The position numbers were made by a program, and so were the translations under genes. The notes under the pieces are model-generated. The model did no database searches, was not told where the DNA came from, and saw only the letters and a list, made by a program, of their open reading frames with translations. 64,000 nt of DNA, taken from assembly GCF_910594005.1 (NCBI RefSeq), contig NC_057835.1:47516001-47580000 (forward strand). The letters run 5' to 3'. Positions 44,885 to 55,654 of this stretch are shown piece after piece (the stretch's first letter is position 1; every line of letters starts with the position of its first letter). The DNA comes from Cervus elaphus (lineage: Eukaryota > Chordata > Mammalia > Artiodactyla > Cervidae).

Positions 44885-45215
44885 CTCTAACTCATTATAT
44901 AATTACCAAGTACCTGCTCTTTGCTATGCTCTATTCTAGGCACCAGAGATAAAGCTCTAAACAAAAATATTCCTCTCCATAAGCCTTACACTCCAGTGGA
45001 GAAGAGGACAAACAAAGTATGTGCTATATATTGAAAACCTATATCATAAGCGCCATGGAGAAAATGCAGGAAAGCAGAACAGGAGTGCTGGTGTGAGATT
45101 CAAGCTTAAACTCCGTTCTCAGGGAGGGCCTGCAAAGGCGACAACTGACTTGAGACCCAAAGAGGGTGAGAAAGCCAGCCACGGAAGACTTGACAAAAGA
45201 AAGTGCCGGAGAGAG
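44885..45215 (-). mobile_element. L2 LINE 3' region
   Basis: Reverse L2: tattctaggcaccagagataaa, cacaaacaaaaatattcc-type text, ccttacactccagtggagaa, taagcgccatggagaaaatg, gaggaactttta. A clear L2 order. Confidence 0.7.
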
Positions 45216-45283
45216 GAACTTTTATTGACCTATTGCTCAGGGTACAGCCTAATACATGCTCACTAAAAAAGCTGAACTTTCAA

Positions 45284-45288
45284 AATAC

Positions 45289-45319
<31 letters not shown>

Positions 45320-45327
45320 GTATACAC
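45284..45327. repeat. (TA)n/(TACA)n microsatellite
   Basis: ctatatatatatatatatacatatacatatatgtatac-type alternation in about 40 bases. Confidence 0.85.
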
Positions 45328-45939
45328 TAAAGATAGTCACGTCTCTCCAAAATCCTGGCCCTTTCTCCCATGAATACATTAAGCTGCCACCTGAGAAACT
45401 GGGTCACTTAGTGACAAACTTGAAGCATGACTGAGGACAGAACCTTCCAAGATGATGACTTAGAATTCCAGATTCTGGCATATGCAGAGGAGCATATTCA
45501 TACTTCATGTGTAAAGGTTGAATGGTGTATCTCAAGACTAGAAAACCTTTCTGATGTCAGCTCCAGGGGTGATAAAAAAAAGCCAGGTCAATTTAGGACT
45601 TGATGAATGAGGGCTAAACTGATGTAAGGCAATGGAGTGACTGAAGCCCCTAGTCCAGAACCAGAATGAATGGACCAGAGCAATATTGAGGCAGTCTGGA
45701 GAACTTTGCAGACCACAGTTGCTTCCATTTTCCCCCATTTTGCAAATCTGGTCTAAGTTCTTACAGCTAAACTCGTGAGCCCTTGGTTGTGACAGAAAAA
45801 AAAAGTTCTAGAAGGTAACATCTATCATAAGCAGTTGTGTGTTAAGCATTCTTGTAAAACCTTCTTTGAAAGGAGTCATATTTTTGGTTATATAAAATTG
45901 CAAAATCTGGGAGGACTAAGGGATCCACAACCATGATGA
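45328..45939. other. No gene or clear repeat seen
   Basis: Open frame 45538-45738 (minus) is short and without domain; nothing supported. Confidence 0.4.
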
Positions 45940-46170
45940 ACCTGGACTTTGCAGCCAGACTGAGGTTTACATACCAGCTTTCCCACTTGATAGGTGCATG
46001 ACCCTGGGTGTTTCCTATGGTCTGTGTTTCGGCTCCCCTGTCTTTGAAATTGACAATAATATCTACTCCATAGAGTTGTTACAATAAGGATGAAATTAAT
46101 TAATATTTGAAAAAAAAATGTTCAGAACACTGTCTGGCATGTATTAAGCCTATATAAATGCTTTTAAAAT
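45940..46170 (+). mobile_element. MIR SINE
   Basis: Sense MIR: gactttgcagccagactgag, gcatgaccctgggtgtttcc, ctactccatagagttgttac, gaacactgtctggcatgtat. Confidence 0.75.
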
Positions 46171-46211
46171 AAAATAAAGTATAATTTAAGCTTCCTTTAT
46201 AATACTTCCTT

Positions 46212-46436
46212 CAAAATACTTCCCTAGTAGCTCAGACGGTAAACCGTCTGCCTACAATGCAGGAGATCTGGGTTCAATTCCTGGGTTGGGAAGATCCCCT
46301 GGAGAAGGAAATGGGAAACCACTCCAGTGTTCTTGCTTGGAAAATCCCATGGATGGAGGAGCCTAGTGGGCTACAGTCCATGGGGTCGCAAAGAGTTGGA
46401 CACGACTGAGAGACTTCTCTTCACTTCACTTCACTT
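46212..46436 (+). mobile_element. Bov-tA SINE just downstream of MAL2
   Basis: Sense Bov-tA: acttccctagtagctcagac, ggttcaattcctgggttggg, tail cttcacttcacttcact. tataatactt is present on both sides (about 46198 and 46436), a probable TSD. It sits about 200 bases beyond the inferred MAL2 cleavage site. Confidence 0.9.
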
Positions 46437-46659
46437 ATAATACTTTCAAAGAGTTACCTCTTGAATCTTCACCAAAAATAAAAATAAAAAAGACTTGCTG
46501 GCAAAGACTGTCTTTTACATAGAAATGTTTAAAACAGAACTCTGATATATTATGAATCTAGAAGCTCCAAATCTGTCAAGTTTATATCAACCCTTTAACT
46601 GAATTTCAAAGTGAATTGTATAAAAAATAGATGACCCCCAAAGATTATCAAATGAATAC

Positions 46660-46665
46660 TTTATT
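46660..46665 (-). terminator. MAL2: MAL2 polyadenylation signal AATAAA
   Basis: TTTATT on the plus strand reads AATAAA on the minus strand, in the context ctctAATAAAgtattc. A second AATAAA lies 31 bases upstream (46691-46696). The expected cleavage point is 10-30 bases further left, near 46640, followed by a G-rich run (GGGGGTC) that could be the downstream element. Position fits the expected length of the MAL2 3'UTR. Which of the two signals is used cannot be read from sequence. Confidence 0.65.
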
Positions 46666-48210
46666 AGAGTCATAACACTTATAAAATAAATTTATTTTCA
46701 TCATGGAGTTACCAGATTTTAAGACCAACCAACACTTTCTCATTTTTACAGCTAAGGTATACAAAGAAATTCTCAAATGCTATAATTTTTGTTCAGTGCT
46801 TTGTCAGTCAACTCCCAAATCTAGATCATGATTAATCTACAATTCTAAGTATTCACAGTTAAATGACTTCTAGGCTTGGTTCTTTATGATCAAGAAGCAA
46901 TGCATTTATAAAAGTGCCACCAAGGCAGTTTCACGAAATCATTTAATTTAATGCCACCAAGCAGCATGGACCTGTTATACTTTGGAAAAAAAATATAATC
47001 TCACAACTAAATCTAACAGACTTTTAACAATTCCAGCCGGAATGGATGATATATCCTTATGGCACATTTATGACTTTGTAATAGACCATTTATAATACAC
47101 GTTTAAGTGTGCGGTATGGAATTGAAAAAACCAAGGAAGTTGGATTTTTATAGAAAAGCTATGATAAAGTCATAAGACTGGTTTCTTCTTGCCACATATT
47201 AAATATACCTTTTATCTTTATAGTTACATCACAAACCAACCCCTAATAAGATTCTTCTTCCTAAGGGATTATTACATAAACAGTATTTGATCACTGAGCA
47301 TTGATTATGCTGCTCATTCAGACTGTTCCATGAAATCTAACTGCTCCACTTATACATGGCACTTGTAGGGGATGATTCAACCAAAATACAAAGGGCTGAA
47401 AATATAAAATAATCAAAAACTCTCTTTTCCCAGAGGTTGCCCTCTTGGGGCAAGAGATAAGTATCTCATTTGGACAGGTGGTGTGAGCTGGGGCCTAACT
47501 CTAACTTGTTCTCAAGCCATTTTGGCACTTTGCCATGACCAGGGTCTCTGAGGTGGGTTAAAATACTTTTCTGTGCTATTCAGCCAGAGATAGCTTTTGT
47601 GACCACTGTTCCTTGAAAACTGATTCTATGTATTTCTCACCAGTGCAAAACAACATAGGACTATTCTCTAGATGAGAATCTGCAACTTTAAGTTACATCT
47701 CATGTTCTGTTTGAATTTAACTTAAGAGTCATGTAAAAGAATTAGAAGTAAAATGTTTACCCTTTGGAGAGCTCTATTGGGTAAAGCCTCAGATATCCAC
47801 ATAAAAATACTCATCTATTCATGCATAGGACAAACAGCTGCTATTTGAAGCATAAATAAACCCAAAGTAAAACATCAGGCACTAGATACCCATTTCAGGA
47901 GTGGCTTAGGGGTCTCTGGGGCTCTTGTTTTAAGAATGCCAGCTAAGCATTTTGCTCAGTTGTTAGGAAAACATTTAGGTGGATTAAGCCACTAGGGTTT
48001 ACTTCATAAATTACTTTTTCTTGTACTCAAGACTCTGCTTGAATTAGCCTGAGATGCTACAGCTGCTTCAAGGGTAACTGTTTGACCATTAACCCAAAGG
48101 CAGTGTGATTACTGAATGAGACTAAATATTACGTGGCTTGTCAAATTCACTTTAGACCTCTGAGGATCAGTTTAATAAAATACAAAACCCATAGCCAAGG
48201 TTTTAAACCA

Positions 48211-48440
48211 GAGGTCAGCAAACGATAGCCTGTAGCCACAGACCAAGTCCAGTCTGCTGCTGGTTTTCGAAAATAAAGATTTACTGGAACACACAGCTAC
48301 ACTCACTCATTTCATATTGTCTGCGGCTGTTTTCATAGTAGCAGCAGAGATGAGTACTTGTGACAGAGACTGTATGGCTCACAAAGCCTAAAATATTTAC
48401 TATCTGTGCCTTTAGAGAAAAAGAACGCTGATCTCCATTT
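48211..48440. mobile_element. hAT-type MITE inside MAL2 3'UTR
   Basis: A roughly 230-bp element begins cagaggtcagcaaac and ends gctgatctcc, so the ends form imperfect terminal inverted repeats. The interior (ataaagatttactggaacac ... cctaaaatatttactatctg) is a common ancient mammalian DNA-transposon family. It is flanked by 8-bp near-direct repeats, ttttaaac on the left and ttttacac on the right, the target length expected of hAT elements. I do not assign a Repbase name with certainty. It lies in the MAL2 3'UTR. Confidence 0.7.
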
Positions 48441-48856
48441 TACACTAAAACACAGAGTTCAGTGGGAACCTTATTTTAAATGCGTTTTTCTTCAGGAATT
48501 TTAGTTACCTGTTAAAATTAAGGTTCTGGTGATTTGGCAACTAAATACAAGAGATACCCCTTTTGCATGAATGCTATCTATGTATTTTATGGATGTAAAG
48601 GGAAATATTCGTTAAAATAAGAAAAAAAAAGAGACAGATAAATGTAAAACTAAAGGCCATTTCCTAACATCATAATAAAATTTCCATCCATGAAATGATG
48701 GATACTTAGATGGATGGATACTTAGATTCTCTCCATATACCAAACAAATTACTTTGGGGATATTGTTATATCTGAACAAAACGGTACCCAAATTGATCAA
48801 GACATAAAAAGTACACAAATGAAACTAACACACAAGCAGTTAGTCTTTAAGGAGTG

Positions 48857-48928
48857 TTACGGTCGCCATCTTCGTAAAGCCAGACCCAAACTGCAACCAT
48901 AACAAGCTGTCGTCACAAAGGCAAAAAT
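48857..48928 (-). CDS. MAL2: MAL2 exon 4 coding part (fourth membrane segment, C terminus)
   Basis: This short terminal coding exon was found by splicing logic because it is too small to stand out as an open frame. After a pyrimidine-rich tract and TTAG acceptor (48929-48930), the sequence encodes IFAFVTTACYGCSLGLALRR followed by WRP and a TAA stop (48857-48859). This is the characteristic MAL2 C terminus: last membrane helix plus a short basic cytosolic tail. It is phase 0 with exon 3, giving ...NVAAT|IFAFV.... The only difference I notice from human is V for M in FxTTACYG, a conservative change. Confidence 0.96.
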   Translation of the reverse strand: MFAFVTTACYGCSLGLALRRWRP

Positions 48929-49734
48929 CTAAGAAAGAAGAAACAAAAATTCTTATCAGATTCATAACACTGACTTTAAGAAATCATTTGTCCAAAGGAA
49001 CAACTGTCTGAAAACTGATCAGCCTACTTAAACATACTTCAACACTTAAGAAAATGATTTAGATCCTTTTTTTTTTTTTTACGATTTTATCCTCTCATAC
49101 CATTAACCCCTTCTTTTAAACATTCTAGCCCCTAATAATAGGACATCATTTGTGGACAGCCTTAGGTTGAGCCTTTGTTCATACACTGGACTCACTTGTT
49201 AGGCACTGATGAGACCCCTAACATGATGCATATTCAAAACTTCATGATGAGATGTCTACCTGCACAGTGATCTCACAGCCACACAGACTGTAGCTCTCTC
49301 TCAGGGCCCGAGGATGGAGCAGATTATTTCTGTGACAATGGAAGTGACTGTAGAGCTAAACAGAAAACCCACAGGAATGAATCATCAGGTTGGCGTGGGA
49401 GATAGTTCTCAAATGTGCATGAGTTCTGAATTACTGTCCTTCGTATTCAAAAAGGATTTTTTTAGCATCAACTATGTGTGCATCAGTACATTTGGTACAT
49501 ATAAATAAGTAACAGGTATTGTCCTCACCCTTCTGGGGTTTATGATCCATAGAAAACTCCCCAAACCATTCAATATGTTAAAAGATTATGATGTAGTACA
49601 GGAATCCTTTACCAGGAAACCAGAGCTCTGAGAAGGAATATCAGATCCACCTACGGAACATTTTCACAGTGTAATTACCATGCTGCTGCTTTCCCCACCC
49701 TTCTGCTGGCTGTCTCTAGATACATCTCTCTTTT

Positions 49735-50095
49735 TTAAGGAAACTTTACTAGCGTACAGTTGCTTTCCAATGTCATGTTAGTTTCCAGCGCACAGCAAAG
49801 TGAATCAGGTATGCTGCTGCTGCTGCTAAGTTGCTTCAGTCCTGCCCGACTCTGTGTGATCCCATAGACGGCAGCCCACCAGGCTCCCCCGACCCTGGGA
49901 TTCTCCAGGCAAGAACACTGGAGTGGGTTGTCATTTCCTTCTCCAATGCTTGAGAGGGAAAGTGAAAGTGAAGTTGCTCAGTCGTGTCCGACTCTTAGCG
50001 ACCCCATGGACTGCAGCCCACCAGGCTCCTCCGTCCATGGGATTTTCCAGGCAAAGAGTACTGGGGTGGGTCAGGTGTACATTTACATACATATC
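49735..50095 (-). mobile_element. L1 3' end split by BOV-A2 (MAL2 intron 3)
   Basis: Reverse L1 3'UTR (actagcgtacagttgctttcc, agtttccagcgcacagcaaagtg) up to about 49811, resuming at 50073 (tgtacatttacatacatatc). Confidence 0.7.
49812..50072 (-). mobile_element. BOV-A2 dimeric SINE (MAL2 intron 3)
   Basis: Two Bov-A units in tandem: tgctgctgctgctaagttgc ... aagaacactggagtgggttg, linker tgagagggaaagtgaaagtg, then a second unit to gagtactggggtgggtcagg. tcaggt flanks both sides. Confidence 0.93.
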
Positions 50096-51046
50096 TTACA
50101 TCTCTGATCTAGGCATTTCTTTTCTGTTGAAAGAGAATGACCACTTTATTTTAAAGTACAAACGTGAATATTTAATTAGAACATGAAAAGAAATCACAAC
50201 CACCACAAATTCTGAAAAGCTGACAAATGTCACAAATATTCCCAAACCTAAAACAACAATTTTGTTTTACTACCTGCCTGATAACATCTTACTTCTGAGG
50301 ACCCACTTTCTTAGCTATCCTTTCACAAGACTATTTCAGATGACAATAGCATGAGAGAGATTTTGTAATCTTGGATAAAATCCACTGTTTCTTCTTTGAT
50401 GGTTGATTAAAATTTGTTTTGTTTCAGTAACAAAAAAAGTTTTTTTCAGTTTTATACATATTTGTAGTAACATGCAAACTGTGCAGGTTTGTCAAATTTG
50501 GGAAACTATCACATTTCATACATGATTTACAAAATTTCAGGACATTTCAAATTTTCTTGAGGAATGATACTCTTAAATCATAAATCTCAAAGTGTAAATC
50601 TTACTGCACTTTGGGTTGCTCATGTGTAGTTACAATTGTCCTCCATGTCTTTCTTGCACTGGCAGATGATGAAATTTACATTATCCCCATTGAATTCTGG
50701 GGGGCTGTATGCATGTGGCTCCCCCAGTTCTATTTATAATACTGTTCTAATGTTTGCACAGAATTTCTGATAAGTTCTATCTCAAATGATTTCCATAAAA
50801 AAAAGCCTGGTGCCTTTTTTATTTTATGTCAAATATACACCTGCCAGGAGGGAGTTTCTGCTTTGACCAGGAGTCCACTTACATTTTTGTTCATCAGTTG
50901 ATCTGATCTGCAAAATGGTTCCCCTATTGTGAGTCAGCTCATCAGCTCAGTGGATTTCACTCACCTACTCTGGGCTGACTGGTCCCTGCATGAATGACTA
51001 CTTTTGATATCTATTACTAGTGAAAAGGAGTTCTCTCTCTAAGGCA
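50096..51046. other. MAL2 intron 3, no repeat recognised
   Basis: Unremarkable AT-rich intron sequence. Nothing else supported. Confidence 0.45.
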
Positions 51047-51240
51047 GAGGTCACCAACCTCCAAGGTCTAATGCCTGATGATCTGAGGTGGAACTGATGC
51101 AACCACCATAATGGAAATAAAGTGCACAATAAATGTAATGCGCTTGAATCATACTGAAACCATCTCCCTTGCACCCCTGGTCCATGAAAAAATTGTCTTC
51201 CACAGAACTAATCCCTAGCGCCAGGAAGACTGGAGACTGA
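51047..51240. mobile_element. hAT-like DNA transposon remnant (MAL2 intron 3)
   Basis: Starts gcagaggtcaccaacct and ends gaagactggagactgactgctgct, an imperfect terminal inversion. The interior has tgcacaataaatgtaatgcgcttgaatca and tccatgaaaaaattgtcttccac, known from a common mammalian MITE family that I do not name with certainty. Confidence 0.65.
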
Positions 51241-51794
51241 CTGCTGCTCTAAGGTATGCTGAAATGAAAAGTGAGGGACTGAACAGAATGTCACAGATGA
51301 ATGGCTCATGCATTTAAGTGTTATTAAAACTCAGAAACTAAAGATTTACTTCTATCAGAGTGTATGGGTAAAACGGAGGTTAATGCAGAATTTAAAGCAT
51401 GGAGAAGATTACTAAGGCAGCTTCATTTAGGCAGAAAAAGGGAAGGACAAATCTGTGTCTGTGACAAAGACCACGTCTGAAGCTACAAGGAGTAGAAATG
51501 ACAATTAATTCTTTTCATAAAGTAGACTTTGTTGCGCAAGGCCAACCACAAGCACTCATATAGGTATGGTCTTATGTGAATGTCAACCTCCTGGTGCTTC
51601 AGCTTCATCATCCACAGCACTGGGGTAATGACAGTACTTGGCCTGGCTCGTAAGGTTAACTCTACAGATAAACAGCTATTATATGTTTAATCCTGATGGC
51701 TATTATTAAAGAAAACTATTGTTGCCAGAGGAGTTTCTTAGAGACCCTGATGGGGAGGGGAGGCGTGGGTGCACAGTGTTCACCCCTCACTTAC
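51241..51794. other. MAL2 intron 3, exon-proximal part
   Basis: No repeat or additional exon recognised up to the exon 3 donor at 51794. Confidence 0.5.
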
Positions 51795-51950
51795 TGTGGC
51801 TGCCACGTTTATGTTATACTGGTTATCGCTCAGGAGTGGCTGCGTAGTCACGGTTCTATTGCAGTGTAGGTCATGCAGCGACGTGGTGGCTGCCTCCAGC
51901 AAAAAGGCTCCAAAGTAGAATACGAAGACTGTAAAATGGTAAGCGAAGTC
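51795..51950 (-). CDS. MAL2: MAL2 exon 3 (third membrane segment and glycosylated loop)
   Basis: The 156-bp exon encodes 52 residues beginning DFAYHFTVFVFYFGAFLLEA and ending NINVAAT. The acceptor is CTCTTTCAG|GAC at 51951/51950 and the donor is ACA|GTAAGTG at 51795/51794. Both ends are phase 0, so it joins exon 2 and exon 4 without shift. The first 22 or so residues form the third transmembrane helix of the MARVEL domain. The rest is the extracellular/lumenal loop, containing an N-x-T sequon (HCNRT), which matches the position at which human MAL2 is known to be N-glycosylated, and the SDNQYN stretch. No stop or frameshift is present. The gene appears intact wherever it can be read. Confidence 0.97.
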
Positions 51951-52614
51951 CTGAAAGAGGATGGAAATGAGAGACATCTACCAGTAAAGAGAATAAGCTT
52001 TTCCAAGTGTTTTTTATTTCGAACCAAGTTTAGGTTCAGGAAAAACAGAACCTTTAATCAGTCTTTAACCACACTGGCCATTTCTTTTGGCTCCCTTAGC
52101 AATGTCAAGCTGTTAGAATCCCAAGGAAATCAACCGACTGACTCGTTGTAATTGGCACAGTGGCAAACCTTCAGATAGACTGAATTTGATAAAATACTTA
52201 ATTCAATTTAGATAAGGCACCACAGAATTCCTGCCCTTAAAATTCAAGTAAAAGAGCATTTAAATTACATCTTGTTAGAGTAATTATATAACTACATATA
52301 ATAACATATACACAGATTTCATATATAATAACATATACACAGATTTCATAATTATTTTATTTTTGAGCAGTTTTTATTTTTATTCATTAGATTGTCATTC
52401 CATACACTGAGAGATATAAAATATCTATGAAATAATTTAATTCAATACCATATATCTAGATATTTTAAAAAACAAAATACTTCTACAAAAAGTAGAGGAA
52501 GTTTTCATGCAAAACTCAGCAGTTATTAAGTTATTTTATCTGTCACTGGCATTAATGTGACATATAACTATTAAAATTCACATTGTCTAACCTGACTCAA
52601 TGTACCATCAACAC
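51951..52614. other. MAL2 intron 2, with a 27-bp tandem duplication
   Basis: atataataacatatacacag... repeats with a 27-base period at 52296-52322 and 52323-52349. Otherwise AT-rich and featureless. Confidence 0.6.
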
Positions 52615-52630
52615 ACTGCTGTGTATTTTT

Positions 52631-52673
52631 TTTTTTTTTTAATTTTTTTATTAGTTGGAGGCTAATTGCTTCA
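52631..52673 (-). mobile_element. Minimal L1-BT insertion with 16-bp TSD (MAL2 intron 2)
   Basis: Between direct repeats actgctgtgtattttt (52615-52630 and 52674-52689) lies a T-run followed by ttattagttggaggctaattgctt, the exact complement (one change) of the last bases of the L1 at 20023-20050. Only about 25 bases of L1 plus its poly(A) were inserted. Confidence 0.85.
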
Positions 52674-52704
52674 ACTGCTGTGTATTTTTGTTGGCAATTT
52701 CTAT

Positions 52705-52925
52705 AGCAGGCACTTCACATTTATTATTAATCACTCTTACAACCACCATTTATTATTTCCATTTAACAAACAAGCAATTTCTTCTTCTTCTTCTTTTTTT
52801 TTTTTTTGGTGAAGTGATGAAATGACTGTCCCAAAGCCCCACAAAGCTGAACTTCTGAAGAGAGACCTCAAACCTACACCAGTCTGTCTGATTCCAAAGT
52901 CCATTTGCTTTCCTCTCTATCAAAC
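52705..52925 (-). mobile_element. MIR SINE with embedded (TTC)n
   Basis: Reverse MIR: cacttcacatttattattaat, tttattatttccatttaacaaac, then (ttc)n plus T-run at 52779-52807, then gtgatgaaatgactgtcccaaag and ctgattccaaagtccat. Confidence 0.6.
52779..52807. repeat. (TTC)n / poly-T tract
   Basis: Five ttc units run into about 15 T, splitting the MIR. Confidence 0.85.
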
Positions 52926-53650
52926 TGTTCCTGATACAGCTATAGTACAAAAAAAAAAAAAAAGGAACACTGCATGGCTTTTGTGTAAATGCCCATTCAG
53001 CAAGCAAAACAGTCCACAGAAATTGTTTCTATTCTCCCTAGAATAATAAGGACAAAGTTAACTAACTAGGAGTGAGAATTACAAAAGGTACAATGCTAAA
53101 AATGCTTACTTAACACTTCTAATTTATAAATTGACCCACCAATGCCTTCAAATGATGTAATAAAAAAGTTATATACTAGCCACATGTCTAATCTATAGGA
53201 GAAATGCTTAAACATTTACATGTGGTTAGTCAATAAATGTTCACTGACGAAGGTCAAAATCCAATGTCACCACTTTGAGAGATAAAATGCAATAGAAATG
53301 GGTCTTACTTAAAGTAGTAATAAAGACTGAGAGGAAAATATGTTTCAGACCATTAGATACTCATCTAATTTACTGAAGGGGACTCTCAGAAATGGCTCAT
53401 TTCATCCCAAAAGGAATGGGAAGAGTTGGGTGACATGGCCTGTAACTCTTAGGATGATGTAGTCCTTGCCTTCTTTGCCAGCCTTATCTGACGTTACCCT
53501 CTTTCCTCTTTGAACGTCAGCCATGCTGGTCTCATTTTTGGCCTCAAGGAATCACTCTATACCTCAAGATTGATACCCTTTACATATGGCAATCTCTCTG
53601 ACTGAGCCTTCCCACAACCAATGACCACATGCACCTACACTCCAGCCCTC
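52926..53650. other. MAL2 intron 2, no repeat recognised
   Basis: Apart from an A-run at 52951-52964 nothing is seen. Confidence 0.45.
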
Positions 53651-53673
53651 TACACACACACACACACACACAC
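53651..53673. repeat. (AC)n microsatellite
   Basis: About 11 AC units immediately before a Bov-tA. Confidence 0.9.
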
Positions 53674-53721
53674 CTCCCAATACCACCTTTCCATTCCTGC
53701 CTCATTTTGCCTCCTCCCTCC

Positions 53722-53945
53722 GTGGGCTCCCCTGATGGCTCAGCAAGTAAAGAATGCACCTGCAGTGCAGGAGGCACAGGAGACACAGAGTCATTCCCCG
53801 GTGGGGGGACGAGCCCCTGGAGAAGGAAATGGCAACCCATTCCAGTACTCTTGCTTAGAGAATCCCATGGACAGAGGAGCCCAGTGGGATACAGTCCATG
53901 GGGTCACAAAGAGCTGGACACGGCTGAAGTGACCCAGCATGCAAG
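53722..53945 (+). mobile_element. Bov-tA SINE
   Basis: Sense Bov-tA: gggctcccctgatggctcag, head with an expanded cacaggagacacagagtcat segment, Bov-A body to ggacacggctgaagtgaccc. Confidence 0.9.
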
Positions 53946-54787
53946 CACCCTAAAGTGTAAGAGGAACTCATGGCAACGGTGGTGAGAAAACCACTGTGTC
54001 AGCTCCTGGAGTTACAGACTCAGGCATGTCACCTGTATTGGGGAATTACACATCTCGGAAAAGCATCTCCTGGTGTCCGCCTGGGCCCTTGTAGGGAAGG
54101 AACACTTGATCTTGAGACAACAAAGGACGAAGTATCCAGAACTGCCCATTATGAATGGCGTTCTCCCAAAGCCACCAACTCACAGAGTCAACACTGCTTC
54201 CTCAGGTGGGAAGGGGACATCAGAGTTCAAGCTGAGCTGGGCTAGTGGGCCGGAGTCTGTTGTGTGAGCAGGTGGCCTAGGCCCCCAAGTCACCCACCAG
54301 GATGGGACTGCCCTCCTTCTTCAGCCCAAGCCTATAGCCACATGGGGAAGAGGTCCCTAGGGTCCAGATGAAGGGGAAGAAAAACACCTGAGCTTCTTTC
54401 TCGTGGCATGATGTGCTGTCACAAGGCAAAAAGGGACAGCAGCTGTATTACACATGCTTTAGAGACACATTCAGAGCTGGCTGTGAAAGAGCAGTTAGGG
54501 AACATCTTCCTAACGGATGGAACTCTGAGTGGTGCAGCATGGCATACAGTTTGTTAAGAAAGCAAAGTGGCCCAAGGTGAGAACAACAGAGACTCATCCG
54601 CAGTGGGGAAAGGTCTGGTAAGCTGGTCAGGGCCCTCAAAAATAAAAGCTCAGAGACAAGGAAGTGTGGAGCAGGGAGATGGACATATGGGATTAGGTGT
54701 GAAATGTGAAGTGTGACCTTTCTTTTATGTGGTCACGCCCACCAGAAGCATCCACATGGAAGATGACCTGACCAGTTGATGCAACCA

Positions 54788-55270
54788 ATTAAAAAGCAAA
54801 GACATTACTTAGCCAACAAACGTCCATCTAGTCAAAGCTATGGTTTTCTAGTAGTCACGTATGGATGTGAGAGTTGGACTATAAAGAAAGCTTAGTGCCA
54901 AAGAATTGATGCTTTTGAACTGCGGTGTTGGAGAAGACTCTTGAGAATCCCTTGGTTTGCAAGGAGATCAAACCAGTCCATCCTCAAGGAAATTAGTCCT
55001 GAACATTCTTTGGAAGGACTGATGCTGAAGCTGAAACTCCAATACTTTGGCCACCTGATGAGAAGAACTGACTCCTTGGAAAAGACCCTGATGCTGGGGA
55101 AGACTAAAGGCAGGAGGAGAAGGGGATGACAGAGGATGAGATGGTTGGATGGCATCACCAACTCGATGGACATGAGTTTGAGCAAGCTCCAGGAGTTGGT
55201 GATGGAGTCCTAGCATGCTGCAGTCCATGGGATCGCAAGGAGTCGGACACAACTGAGAGGCTGAACTCAC
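54788..55270 (+). mobile_element. BovB LINE 3' portion inside ERVL
   Basis: Sense BovB: aaaaagcaaagacattactt, agtagtcacgtatggatgtg, ctgcggtgttggagaagact, caggaggagaaggggatgac (TGA at the GRRRRG site), tail acaactgagaggctgaactc. Confidence 0.93.
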
Positions 55271-55439
55271 TGATCTGGTTCCTGGCATGATGGGTACATG
55301 AATAGAGAGGCCATGACTGGGAAGGTGAGTCTATGTCACGGCCCAATAGTGCAGACTCCCAACAGCCAAAGCTGACAAGCCTCTTATCCGTATACATCAG
55401 AGGCCAGACAATGAAAACCACAATCACAGAAGACTAACC

Positions 55440-55614
55440 AAATTGATCACAAGGATCACAGCCTTGTCTAACCCAGTGAGCCATGCCATGTAGGGCCACC
55501 CAAGACAGATGGGTCACGGTGGAGAGTTCTGACAAAACACGGTCCACTGGAGAAGGGAATGGAAAATCACTTTAGCATTCTTTCCTTGAGAACCCCACGA
55601 ACAGTATGAAAAGC
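55440..55614 (+). mobile_element. BovB 5' region fragment
   Basis: ccatgccatgtagggccacc ... ggtccactggagaagggaatgg ... gaaccccacgaacagtatgaaaag is the non-coding part of BovB upstream of the endonuclease. This is the only place in the window where that region is seen; the coding part is missing. Confidence 0.7.
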
Positions 55615-55654
55615 TGACCTACCTCTTGCCTTTTCTGAATGTTAAATGTGACAG

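Larger units (their letters stand above)
46640..48856 (-). other. MAL2: MAL2 3' untranslated region
   Basis: The non-coding stretch after the MAL2 stop runs about 2.2 kb to the first good minus-strand AATAAA cluster near 46660-46696. This agrees with the roughly 2 kb 3'UTR I recall for human MAL2. The segment from 48205 down to 46640 contains no young ruminant SINE or BovB, unlike DNA on either side (a Bov-tA sits just outside at 46212-46436), which fits selection against insertions in a transcript. A hAT-type MITE (48211-48440) lies inside. Near 48698-48727 a short segment (gatggatacttagat) is repeated in tandem. The 3' boundary is inferred from signals, not from transcript data. Confidence 0.75.
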
